From Streptomyces sp. TSRI0107 (GTDB lineage: Bacteria; Actinomycetota; Actinomycetes; Streptomycetales; Streptomycetaceae), in NCBI RefSeq assembly GCF_001905845.1, contig NZ_LIVZ01000005.1, positions 124,001-188,000 of the forward strand: a stretch of 64,000 bases of DNA, read 5' to 3'. Under the pieces are notes generated by a model. It saw only the letters and a program-made list of their open reading frames with translations. It was not told the origin of the DNA and ran no database searches. How positions within the stretch are numbered: the first letter of the stretch is position 1; every line of letters starts with the position of its first letter. Below are positions 26,004 through 33,927 of the stretch, piece after piece. A program made the position numbers and the translations under genes.

Positions 26004-26894
26004 GTGGACCAGCCGTGGGACAAGGTGACCGCTCCAGGCACCCTTGAGGACATGATCGAAGACGCTCGCGCGGCGGGCTTCGACCTGCAGAAACGCACGA
26101 TCCATGACTGGATTGCCCGTGGGCTCCTCGACCAGCCTCTTCGCCGTGGAGCTGGCCGCGGCTCGCGTCCTGGCCTTCACTCGGAGAACCAGCGGAAGCT
26201 TTTCCTGCTCTTGCTGACCAAGCGTGATGAGATGCCGAAGCTGCCCATGCTCGCCCTCATCCCACTGAGTATCTGGTTGTGGTGGGGCGTTAACTGGGTG
26301 CCGACTCGTCAAGCTCTTAAGGCACTCGCAACCTGGTTCGGGGACGGTGCCCGCCGCAAGCAGGTATGCCATGACGCAGCCCTACGCGTGCTGGAACAGC
26401 TTGATCACCCCCTGGCCTCGGAAACCGCGCGTGCCCGGTTGGTTCGTCTCTTCGAAGCGATCAGCTATCGGGGCAGGATGACTGCCGTGGATCGTGAGGA
26501 ACTTGAGACAGCGGCACGTTCGGTGTTCGAGCCGCAGAGCGTCTTCGGGTCCACTGGGCTGGTCCGAGCGGTTGGCCCGTCGGCGATGCCGTTTACTGTG
26601 GAAGCCCTGCTCACGAAAACGTCTGCCGTAGTCGAAGCGATAAGAGTGCTCCGAGACAACTGCATGACAGAAGAGCTCCTTGAACGAGCCAAGACGCTGC
26701 ACCTTCGGTCCAAGCGTGAGTACGCGGAACTCCGCCCAACGCTCGAAGCCCAAACGGCCGGCCCGCTGTCGGCTCTCTTCTCTGAGCGCACGCTGGACGA
26801 GGAGTTCAACGCCATTGGTACGGACCTACTGTTGGTCATCGGCCTGCTGCTGACGAGCCCGCGAGCGCGAAGCGCTGTGGTTGGGACGGCTTAA
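26004..26894 (+). CDS. MerR-like HTH protein of the cargo island
   Basis: This 296-residue protein has an N-terminal helix-turn-helix/wing arrangement (LQKRTIHDWIARGLLDQPLR, then LHSENQRKLFLLLL) resembling the MerR or MerR-like fold (residues 25-72). The rest is helical, including an Arg-rich middle and a hydrophobic C-terminus (IGTDLLLVIGLLLTS), and has no known domain. It could regulate the kinase and methyltransferase genes that follow 240 bp later on the same strand, or act as a DNA-binding component of the system. GTG start. Base composition is lower in G+C than the chromosome. Confidence 0.55.
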   Translation: MDQPWDKVTAPGTLEDMIEDARAAGFDLQKRTIHDWIARGLLDQPLRRGAGRGSRPGLHSENQRKLFLLLLTKRDEMPKLPMLALIPLSIWLWWGVNWVPTRQALKALATWFGDGARRKQVCHDAALRVLEQLDHPLASETARARLVRLFEAISYRGRMTAVDREELETAARSVFEPQSVFGSTGLVRAVGPSAMPFTVEALLTKTSAVVEAIRVLRDNCMTEELLERAKTLHLRSKREYAELRPTLEAQTAGPLSALFSERTLDEEFNAIGTDLLLVIGLLLTSPRARSAVVGTA

Positions 26895-27134
26895 CTGGTG
26901 ATCGGTTCCGGACAGCCATTCGGTTCCATGCAGATTGAGTGGGTATGACAGTTCGCCACCAGGAGCGCCAGGAGGACGGCGTGCGCTACCGCGGGACAAC
27001 TGACATGAGGGGGACAGTGCTTCGGCACGTGCTCACTCTGCTAACCCCGCCGCCCCGCTGATCGAGGCGGCTACTTTCCTCACCAAGGTCCAGTAGCATG
27101 CGCCTAGTTGACCCGGGAGGGGTGATGGGTCGTC

Positions 27135-28457
27135 GTGGAAGGCGCGGCTAGTATCAGCATCAAGGCGCAGGAACGGTATCGTCTCAGCGCTCGGCCTCTG
27201 GGGCGCGGCAGCTACGCCGAAGTATTTCACGCCGTGCACAAAGAAACGGGCGAAGAGGTGGCATTGAAGCGTGCCTACGTTCGCCAAGAGGCCAAAGACA
27301 GAACGAAGCGAGAGATTCAAGACCAAAAACGCCTGGCACATCCGAATATCATGCCAATTTTGGATCACGATCCGGGATTTGCGTGGTACACGATGCCTCT
27401 CGCCCTTGGTAGCCTCAAGGAACTTCGACAAGGGTCGGATGAGGAGGAATTGGCCTCAATTCTCCTCACCCTCGCCGAGGCACTTGAGGTGGCCCATCAT
27501 CTCGGCTTGGTACACCGTGATATCTCCCCGCCGAACATACTTGCGCTACCCGGTAACAGCGGCGCCAAATACCGGTGGGTCGTGGCGGACTGGGGCATGG
27601 TCCGTCGCCCACCAGGTGAGGCGTCCCGACCTCTCACCCGCACTGGCCAAGGGATCGGAACCCCGGGATTCGACGCCCCTGAGTTGAGCGTTGACCCGCG
27701 TAACGCCACGCCGGCAGCCGATGTGTACAGCCTCGGCCGGGTAGCTGCTTGGTACTTGACTGGAACGATGCCCACCAGCGGGGTGAGGCTGCTGCCCGAA
27801 GAACTGCACTGGCGGCCGTTTGTCCACAGGTGCACACAACCTGATGTGCAACTTAGGGCGCAGAGCATGTCCGAGCTACGCGAGATGCTTCGGGCGGTCC
27901 TCGACGACCGTGACGAGCCAGTTTTGATCAAGGCCCGCAGGTTGTTGGAAGGCGTTGTGCTAGGTCAAGAGGGAAGCATGGAGGCGTTCGTTCGTCTGGT
28001 TGACGCCCACCAGGACGATACCGACCTCTTTTTTGACTACTTTGCGCAAATACCAACCGGTCCGACCCGCACGTGGTGTGCCTCGGACCCGGAGCGCGCG
28101 GCATTGCTGGCTGGTGTCCTAGCAAGACACCTCACCAAGGACTCCTGGGGTGGTCGCGACAGGGAGTACGTCAGCACGCCGTTGGGGTTTCTACAAACGG
28201 TCCTGCAGTCCTTGGTGCGTGAAAATCACCTCGGGCCTGCGCAGGACCTCGCTGGAGACTTCTTTGCTGCGGACGTCCGGTGGCGAGACCCAGAGCAACG
28301 ACGACGCAGTCTGGAGTGGTTGGCCGACCTTCAAGCGCCAGCTGACCGTGCGCTGGCGCCGGTGCTGGGCGCACGGCCGGATGTCGTGGAGTACTACAGG
28401 GAGCCGGGATGGCAGGCACGTAGTGTAGTTCTCAGTACCATCCTTGCTGGTGCGTGA
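27135..28457 (+). CDS. Eukaryotic-like Ser/Thr protein kinase with novel C-terminal domain
   Basis: This 440-residue kinase has all catalytic motifs: the glycine loop GRGSYAEVF (23-31), Lys45 in VALKRA, HRDISPPN (127-134), DWG in place of DFG (152-154), and the activation segment up to APEL. There is no membrane helix or PASTA repeat, so it is cytoplasmic, unlike house-keeping PknB. Residues about 270-440 form an unrecognised helical domain. It precedes a DNA methyltransferase gene by 54 bp on the same strand. Kinases are found in defence systems such as Stk2-type abortive infection, BREX/Pgl PglW and other islands, where they respond to phage; whether this one does so is an inference. Confidence 0.8.
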   Translation: MEGAASISIKAQERYRLSARPLGRGSYAEVFHAVHKETGEEVALKRAYVRQEAKDRTKREIQDQKRLAHPNIMPILDHDPGFAWYTMPLALGSLKELRQGSDEEELASILLTLAEALEVAHHLGLVHRDISPPNILALPGNSGAKYRWVVADWGMVRRPPGEASRPLTRTGQGIGTPGFDAPELSVDPRNATPAADVYSLGRVAAWYLTGTMPTSGVRLLPEELHWRPFVHRCTQPDVQLRAQSMSELREMLRAVLDDRDEPVLIKARRLLEGVVLGQEGSMEAFVRLVDAHQDDTDLFFDYFAQIPTGPTRTWCASDPERAALLAGVLARHLTKDSWGGRDREYVSTPLGFLQTVLQSLVRENHLGPAQDLAGDFFAADVRWRDPEQRRRSLEWLADLQAPADRALAPVLGARPDVVEYYREPGWQARSVVLSTILAGA

Positions 28458-28511
28458 ACTTGCTATGCATCACCGTGGTGGTGAGGCCCATCGCCGTGGT
28501 GCAATAAGCAA

Positions 28512-29852
28512 GTGTTGATGAGAGATAACCGCGGGCCAATGCCAGGAGACACGAGCCCCAAGGAAGAGCCACAAGTGCATGTACCCAGCTCAGGACGCGG
28601 ACGTCGGCATGGCACAAGTCGAAGTGAGCCGTTTGACCGATGGTTCCGCTACCCCGCGGGCTTCGCGTCTGACTATGCTTCCTTGCTCCTGCACCAGTTG
28701 CGGTTGCCGACCGCCGGTCTCGTGGTCGATCCCTTTACTGGGTCGGGAGTCACAGGCACAGCGGCAAGGCGAGCCGGCCATTCCTTCTTCGGGGTGGAAG
28801 CCCATCCGCTGATAGCCGAGCTGGCGGCCCTCAAGCTTGCTGCCCCCCCGGGGGACCCCAGTGGACTCCTGTCAGCCGCTCGCGAGTTCGCGGAGCGGTC
28901 TGCCACCACCAAGAGGCATGTTGACCTAAGTAGCGAAGCCAGCCTGACGCTCCGTAGCTTTGACCCAGCCACTCTCCACCGCCTCGTCAGCTTGCGCAAT
29001 GTGATTCGCGCTCAAGCAGACCATGCGTGGCACTCGTATCTGAAGTGGGCGTTGTTGGCTACGCTACGAGATGTGGCCTCCGTGCGAGTCGGCTGGCCCT
29101 ATCAAAGGCCTGGTACTCAGCGACAGCCGACGTTCGCTGACCCGATTTCTCGTTTCCTCCAACGAGTCACGTGGATGGCGGAAGACCTTCGAGAGATCGA
29201 AGAACGCGAATCGCGCTTTTTGAGAAGTCGAGTTCAGCAGGGAGATTCCCGCGATGATGCTAACTGGGCTGAAGTAGGAAAAGGCATGGCACACGGCTGC
29301 GTAACTTCGCCACCGTATCTAAATAACTTTGACTACGCTGACGCGACGCGGCTCGAACTTTATTTCTGGGGCGACGTAACCAGTTGGTCCGAGATGTGCT
29401 CCGAAGTGCGTTCAGATATGTTGACGGCTACAACCCAGCAAAGCAGCGTTGGTTCTGCACGTGACGCACGGATTTTGTTGCAGGATTACGGTGAAGTCGG
29501 GGTGCAAATCAGCGAGATCGCCGATCAGCTGCAAAAGGAAAGAGGGAATCGCCCGCGAGGAAAGGAATATGATCGCGTAATCCCCGACTACTTTGTAGCG
29601 ATCGCGCAAATTTTGCGCAACCTTGCCTCAGTATTGTCCTCGGGTGCGCCAGCGGTACTGCTCGTTGGCGATAGTGCACCGTACGGAGTTTACGTGGACA
29701 CACCTGGCTTGATAGCAAAGCTAGGTGCAGAACAAGGGTTTGTTCTGGAGCAGGATGTCATCCTCCGCCATCGAGGACAGCGGTGGGCGGGTAACACGAC
29801 GCGGCATGATGTGCAGCTTTCGGAGCGTTTCGTGCTACTACGCCGTAATTAG
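28512..29852 (+). CDS. DNA methyltransferase with wide motif I-motif IV spacing
   Basis: This 446-residue S-adenosylmethionine-dependent DNA methylase is of the amino (N4-cytosine or N6-adenine) type. A motif X-like FRYPAGFASDYA (46-57) precedes motif I VDPFTGSGVTGTAA (72-85). The catalytic motif IV TSPPYLNNFDYA (265-276) comes only after about 190 residues, in which target recognition may lie. Motif VIII-like VLLVGDSAPYGVYV is near 390. This X-I-(TRD)-IV order with SPPY differs from the common beta-class order in which SPPY precedes FxGxG. The GTG start (or ATG 28518) has a weak ribosome site. No restriction endonuclease is adjacent. It converges on the ATPase operon. Confidence 0.8.
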   Translation: MLMRDNRGPMPGDTSPKEEPQVHVPSSGRGRRHGTSRSEPFDRWFRYPAGFASDYASLLLHQLRLPTAGLVVDPFTGSGVTGTAARRAGHSFFGVEAHPLIAELAALKLAAPPGDPSGLLSAAREFAERSATTKRHVDLSSEASLTLRSFDPATLHRLVSLRNVIRAQADHAWHSYLKWALLATLRDVASVRVGWPYQRPGTQRQPTFADPISRFLQRVTWMAEDLREIEERESRFLRSRVQQGDSRDDANWAEVGKGMAHGCVTSPPYLNNFDYADATRLELYFWGDVTSWSEMCSEVRSDMLTATTQQSSVGSARDARILLQDYGEVGVQISEIADQLQKERGNRPRGKEYDRVIPDYFVAIAQILRNLASVLSSGAPAVLLVGDSAPYGVYVDTPGLIAKLGAEQGFVLEQDVILRHRGQRWAGNTTRHDVQLSERFVLLRRN

Positions 29853-29857
29853 GAGGG

Positions 29858-29912
29858 GAACGGCGCCTACCTCGATCTGCGTCTGCTCGACGTTCCGAAG
29901 AAGGCGCCGTTC
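29858..29912. terminator. Bidirectional terminator between methylase and ATPase operon
   Basis: GAACGGCGCCT (29858-29868) pairs perfectly with AGGCGCCGTTC (29902-29912) over 11 bp, with an inner small hairpin. It separates the two converging transcripts of the cargo island. Confidence 0.75.
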
Positions 29913-29922
29913 TGCTGTTGGC

Positions 29923-30936
29923 TTAGCGGCTTTGGCCGGATGAACGTTGGGCCTTCGAGAATTCGCGGAGTAGTTCGTCCTTGAGGGAACGAGTGTCTGT
30001 GGAACGCTCAAACACCATTCCACGATGAGCTAGCTCGCCGGCAGCCCGACGATAGGCGCCCACCAAAAGGTCAAATGCTGAACTCAGGATGGACGGCGTC
30101 AGGCGGGGCCGTCTGCCTAGATCACGCCCCAGGAATGCGATCACTGCCTGCCTGTGCTCAGCAGGGATATACAGTCGTTCCCCACCATTCTTGTCATCGG
30201 GGGTTACTACTAGCTGATCAGCCAAGCGCCTGCGAGCCTCACTAAGAGCGTATCCGCCCTTCAGTCGTTGTTCTCCCACTGCTCGACTGCTTCGATTTCT
30301 GGAGACTTCAGCGGCAAATGCCTCGGCGCCGGCAAAGATGGCGCTATCGACCTGCTGCCCGTCTGCTGTCGAGTGATGCCACCTGACTACAGCCCTCTCT
30401 TCGGTATCAGACCTGTTGACGAGGAGCGCGATCACTACACCCACAGCGATCGCCTGCATTACTTCGCGTCCTTGGCCTCGTCTTAGGGCAACTACCTGGT
30501 GGAGCCTTGCCGTCGACCACGTTCTGTAGATCTCCATTGCCGTGTGTTCCGCTGATGCAACATCAGAAGGCACTAGAACGAGATGATCGTCGTCGACGGG
30601 ATGCTTTTCCAATAGGTCCAGGATGAGACGCGCCTCAAGGCCGACAAGCAAGACTTTATCGCCAGCCTGTACAGCAAGTGGTTCTCCGTACTGACTAATG
30701 CGGCGAAGCAAGTCGGACGGAGTTTCAGGCAATTTGCCCAAACGATCGCGCAGCGAATGTCCGCGTGCAAGGGGGTCGAAGAATTGTTTACAGAGCGCTA
30801 GGTCTGCCTCCAGCTTGGCAGGTGCACTTCCGTACGTAAGACGCCAGAGCAGAGTGAGGTCGCTGACCACTTGCGCACACTCGCCACCCGTCAAGACGGT
30901 AGGAACACCGAACACTCTTTGAACCGTCGTGCTCAT
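29923..30936 (-). CDS. 337-aa protein of the SMC-like ATPase operon
   Basis: I do not recognise this protein. It appears soluble with mixed helices and strands: an N-terminal VSDLTLLWRLTYGSAPAKLE helix, a central AGDKVLLVGLEARLILDLLE, a hydrophobic IAVGVVIALLVN strand near residue 170 and a long helical, basic C-terminus (FDLLVGAYRRAAGELAHRG). No nuclease motif is obvious. It is the last gene of the operon, its ATG overlapping the ATPase stop by 4 nt, so near 1:1 production with the ATPase is likely. By analogy with SMC-type defence operons it could be an effector or DNA-loading partner; this is an inference. Confidence 0.6.
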   Translation of the reverse strand: MSTTVQRVFGVPTVLTGGECAQVVSDLTLLWRLTYGSAPAKLEADLALCKQFFDPLARGHSLRDRLGKLPETPSDLLRRISQYGEPLAVQAGDKVLLVGLEARLILDLLEKHPVDDDHLVLVPSDVASAEHTAMEIYRTWSTARLHQVVALRRGQGREVMQAIAVGVVIALLVNRSDTEERAVVRWHHSTADGQQVDSAIFAGAEAFAAEVSRNRSSRAVGEQRLKGGYALSEARRRLADQLVVTPDDKNGGERLYIPAEHRQAVIAFLGRDLGRRPRLTPSILSSAFDLLVGAYRRAAGELAHRGMVFERSTDTRSLKDELLREFSKAQRSSGQSR

Positions 30937-33311
30937 AGTTGGAACGCCTCTGCGAAGTATCCGCGTTGCCTTAGCGCGTTGACCCGTTCATTTGTCTCCC
31001 CATTTAGTGACGCCAATTCGGGAGATATTTCCAGTGGCAGGATTACGAGAACCTGGTCGTGAGGTGCCTGTGCCTGACGTGCCTGTAGGTAGGAGGCCAA
31101 GGCCGACATGTTCTTGGAGTCAATGAACGAACCGAATTCATCGAGGGCAATAAGTCTGTTCGCTGAATTCTTATCCCTGTCAAGGCGCGCGACCTGAGCC
31201 TGTGTATAGGCGAACGCCTGCTGTCCACTTGAGAATGATGCAAGCGGGCGTTCGTTCAACTCTCCGTCGGCACCAGTCCACGATAGCTGCAGGCTGTCAG
31301 CGTCGAGCTCAACGTCTTGAGCCCCGTCGAAAAGCGCCTCTCTCACCACATCGCTGTCGAACCACTGACGGACTTCTTCTGCGAGCCACAGCTTGGCAAC
31401 CTTGTCCGATGCTGTTTCTGTACCTGCTAGTCCATCAGGCTGCCGAATACGGGAACCGAGCCGACTCAATGCGGTTTCCATACCACGAAGTGAAGAGTAG
31501 GTGGATAGCAAGGAGTCGCGAGCCTTGTCGATTACAGCAGCTACTTCCATCAGTACTTCGGCCTGATCGGACGCACTTAGCCCAGGCAGAGAGGTAATCG
31601 CTGGTACAGCACGCCTGAGCCAGGCGACCTCGGATGACTCAGTCAAGAAGTGGGCAGTCTCCTTTACCTTGGATACGCGATCCTCGGATGTCCGGCGCGC
31701 AAGTGCTGCTTGCTGAGAGGCTTGCGCTTCTCGACGAGTCAGTTCCTCCAGCTCGTTTTGTCTTTTGTCACGCTGGCCCCTCAGCCGCGCAACCTCGACA
31801 TCGGCTTCCCGGCACAGCTGCACCAGTTCTGCTGCCAGGGTGTCCTCAGTTTTTCCGCCACCGAGAATTTCCCGAGCATGGGATAGCCTTGCGTGATCTC
31901 CTTGTACTGCCCGCGTCTCCTTGTCCAAAGAAGTGCGAGCCTGCATCAAATCTTCGAGAGTTCGTGCAGTTTGCTCGGGTAGTCCTTTGGTGGCCTTGAG
32001 GAGGCGCTCTTCAGCCTTGGCGAGAGTTGTCTGAGCGGCTTCTAGCTCTCCCACTGCCCTTTGAACTTGGGCGATATCGCCCAAGCGGTTCCGGGTCCTC
32101 TCAATCTGCTGAGTCAGCTGTTCGGCGTCTGCTGAAGGGGTTTCCTCGCTCAGAGTTTCTACTCGACGCCGGAATGCTTTCCTCAACCCAGTGACTGTCC
32201 AAGCTTCGCCTTCCTCATCGCCGCTGATGAGTACTGTGTCACCCAGATCCTCAAGCTCGGCGCTCTCCAAGTTGATGATCAGGCTTTCGAGAAGGTTGAC
32301 CAGCATAGGCGTCGCATGGACACGGGGCTGCTGCTCCAGCAAGCTATTCAACTGCTGGCTGAGTTCCCTTCTGGCAGCGGTAAGAGCACTTTCGGACGGC
32401 TCTACGCCGGCGGCTGCTGCTAGGCGGCCAAGTTTGCTTCGTACGGCCCGCACAGTTTTATCATGCCGAATGAGGTATTTTTGAGCGTTCTCGAACTCTT
32501 TCTCGGCCTTTTCATTCAAATGTTTTTGAGCACTCGCGTTCGCTATCTGAGCGTCCAGTTCTTGTCGCCGCGCGTCGAGGCTTTGCAAGCGCTCAATAAG
32601 TTCATGGATCTTTTGATCCATTTCGGGACCGCGTCCTCGGACCTGAGTGAGCTGTGTGTGCGTCTCGACAGCTCTATCCAGTAGCATGACGTGCTTGCGC
32701 GCTTCGGTCAGCTGATCCGCTAGGCTCTTCGCAAGCTTCTCTGCCTCGCTGGTAATCGAAAGATCGCGCCCCAGCTGAGATGGATTGGATTCCGAGATCC
32801 TCTGCTGAAGCTCGCCTAGCGCCAACTCGACTTCTTCCTGGCGGTGGCTTCCAACCTCTGTGTCCCAGTCGTGAATTCTTTTTTGTGCGGTGGTGATCCT
32901 TTCCGTCAGGACGCTCACGGGGGTGTCAGCAGCCATTACGTGATGCACACTCAAGAGTGGCGAGACATCGCGTTGGCTGGCTGCTCGGCCGTCAATCCGA
33001 ATGGTGCCGATCAGCTCCCCAAGGGGCTCTGCGGAATCGGGCCAGCGGCTTGTGTCGATGAGCCATTCAAGCTTCTGAGCGCCATACAATCCTGTTACTT
33101 CTACATGCGCGCTCTTCAACTGGTTGCGGAAAGTTTTCCAAGAGTGGTCAAACCCGCTGAAGGGCTGGTCGCCCGTGCACAGGCGAAGCAGCTTGATGGC
33201 ATTTGTTTTACCGATTCCGTTGTAGCCCTCAATGCGGCAAAGTGGAATGTGAGGAATCTCGCCGATGATCCGAAGACCGCGACGGGTCTCTGCTTCAATC
33301 CTGATATGCAT
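30933..33311 (-). CDS. SMC/Rad50-like coiled-coil ATPase
   Basis: This 792-residue ATPase has the ABC head split around a long coiled coil. Walker A GYNGIGKTN is at residues 29-37, followed by about 500 residues of Glu/Arg/Gln-rich heptads. The signature FSSGQQAF is at 693-700 and the Walker B LIALDEFGSFID starts near 720. No zinc hook (CxxC) is visible in the middle. Such proteins grip or scan DNA (SMC, Rad50, RecN, and the LmuB, JetC or ABC-3C ATPases of defence systems). At 792 residues it is shorter than SMC proteins (about 1,180) and in the range of RecN-like or defence ATPases. It overlaps the 66-aa gene before it and the 337-aa gene after it. Confidence 0.85.
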   Translation of the reverse strand: MHIRIEAETRRGLRIIGEIPHIPLCRIEGYNGIGKTNAIKLLRLCTGDQPFSGFDHSWKTFRNQLKSAHVEVTGLYGAQKLEWLIDTSRWPDSAEPLGELIGTIRIDGRAASQRDVSPLLSVHHVMAADTPVSVLTERITTAQKRIHDWDTEVGSHRQEEVELALGELQQRISESNPSQLGRDLSITSEAEKLAKSLADQLTEARKHVMLLDRAVETHTQLTQVRGRGPEMDQKIHELIERLQSLDARRQELDAQIANASAQKHLNEKAEKEFENAQKYLIRHDKTVRAVRSKLGRLAAAAGVEPSESALTAARRELSQQLNSLLEQQPRVHATPMLVNLLESLIINLESAELEDLGDTVLISGDEEGEAWTVTGLRKAFRRRVETLSEETPSADAEQLTQQIERTRNRLGDIAQVQRAVGELEAAQTTLAKAEERLLKATKGLPEQTARTLEDLMQARTSLDKETRAVQGDHARLSHAREILGGGKTEDTLAAELVQLCREADVEVARLRGQRDKRQNELEELTRREAQASQQAALARRTSEDRVSKVKETAHFLTESSEVAWLRRAVPAITSLPGLSASDQAEVLMEVAAVIDKARDSLLSTYSSLRGMETALSRLGSRIRQPDGLAGTETASDKVAKLWLAEEVRQWFDSDVVREALFDGAQDVELDADSLQLSWTGADGELNERPLASFSSGQQAFAYTQAQVARLDRDKNSANRLIALDEFGSFIDSKNMSALASYLQARQAQAPHDQVLVILPLEISPELASLNGETNERVNALRQRGYFAEAFQL

Positions 33312-33495
33312 CAGTGATCAACCTTTCGAGAACCAAGTGAGGACCGAACGGTTCCGATGCAAGGAGGGTGAGAAGTGATACGTCCACTCCATGCGCGGTA
33401 ACCCGGCCATCGGCCTCTTGGGATGCGGCATCTTTAGTGAGCGCCGCATCTATCTCACAAACTACTGCCAGCATTTTTTGTCCAACATCCGACAT
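33295..33495 (-). CDS. 66-aa first gene of the ATPase operon
   Basis: This small protein begins MSDVGQKMLAVVCEIDAAL, with GGGGGGA 7 nt upstream of its ATG. It has two helical segments; the second, VSLLTLLASEPFGPHLVLERLI, could be a recruitment helix. It ends inside the ATPase gene (17-nt overlap), so the two are translationally coupled. Its size and position recall the small 'middle' subunits of three-component ABC defence systems, but no sequence relation can be claimed. Confidence 0.65.
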   Translation of the reverse strand: MSDVGQKMLAVVCEIDAALTKDAASQEADGRVTAHGVDVSLLTLLASEPFGPHLVLERLITDAYQD

Positions 33496-33927
33496 CCCAG
33501 TCCCCCCTGCCCGATGCGACGCGCGCTGTCATGCGCATCCAGGTTCTGATGCTGCCACAGTTGTGGTGCGCGTAAGCCTACTTAAGGCGTAGCGGGTTTG
33601 GCCGGTGGCCTGCCTGGTCTGGGGTCGAGCATGATCAGGGGGCCGTACGCTGGTTGGCAACTCGGGCAGGCTTTGGGCCTGACCGCAATGTGCACGAGTG
33701 GCCCCCTGGTCTTGCTCGACGCGGGACCCGGACCGGGGAGGTGGCTAAAGCCGTGGAGCCCCCAGCTACCACGTACCCTTCTCTGACGTCAGGCGGCTGA
33801 TTGCTGCGTGCGCGGCACGGGCGCCGGCCGGGCTGGAGCGGGGCGGAGACAGGAGCGCAGGCCCGGCCGGGGGCCGGGCCGCGCGCGGTGAGCGGAGCGA
33901 GCCGCCTTGAACCCGTAAAGAAGGTTG
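33496..33927. other. 432-bp non-coding region with strong secondary structure
   Basis: No convincing gene is present between the ATPase operon and the DUF1152 gene. The region holds a long inverted repeat (33624-33644 against 33700-33720, 19 of 21 match), a perfect 9-bp hairpin with a 3-nt loop (33860-33880), and a GTGGCTA-type site at 33741-33754 similar to the operators of the first GntR regulator. Its position between cargo and the core transfer genes, and its fold, would suit a single-strand replication origin or a transfer locus (clt-like) of a rolling-circle element. Confidence 0.5.
33624..33720. repeat. 21-bp inverted repeat, 55-nt spacer
   Basis: The left arm at 33624-33644 and the right arm at 33700-33720 are complementary at 19 of 21 positions (GTCGAGCA...GGGGGCC type). 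As single-stranded DNA this would fold into a stable stem-loop. Confidence 0.85.

Noticed and set aside
30933..33311. Wadjet (JetABCD) or Lamassu assignment of the SMC-like operon
   Set aside because: No topoisomerase-like JetD and no recognisable LmuA nuclease lie in the operon; the partners are unrecognised, so naming a system would be unsupported.
27135..33495. Classical BREX/Pgl system
   Set aside because: A kinase and a methylase are present, but there is no PglZ phosphatase and no large PglY ATPase. The kinase (440 aa) and methylase (446 aa) are far too small for PglW and PglX.
33598..33786. A 62-codon plus-strand frame in the non-coding region of the element
   Set aside because: It runs across the long inverted repeat, lacks a ribosome site and has no protein-like features.
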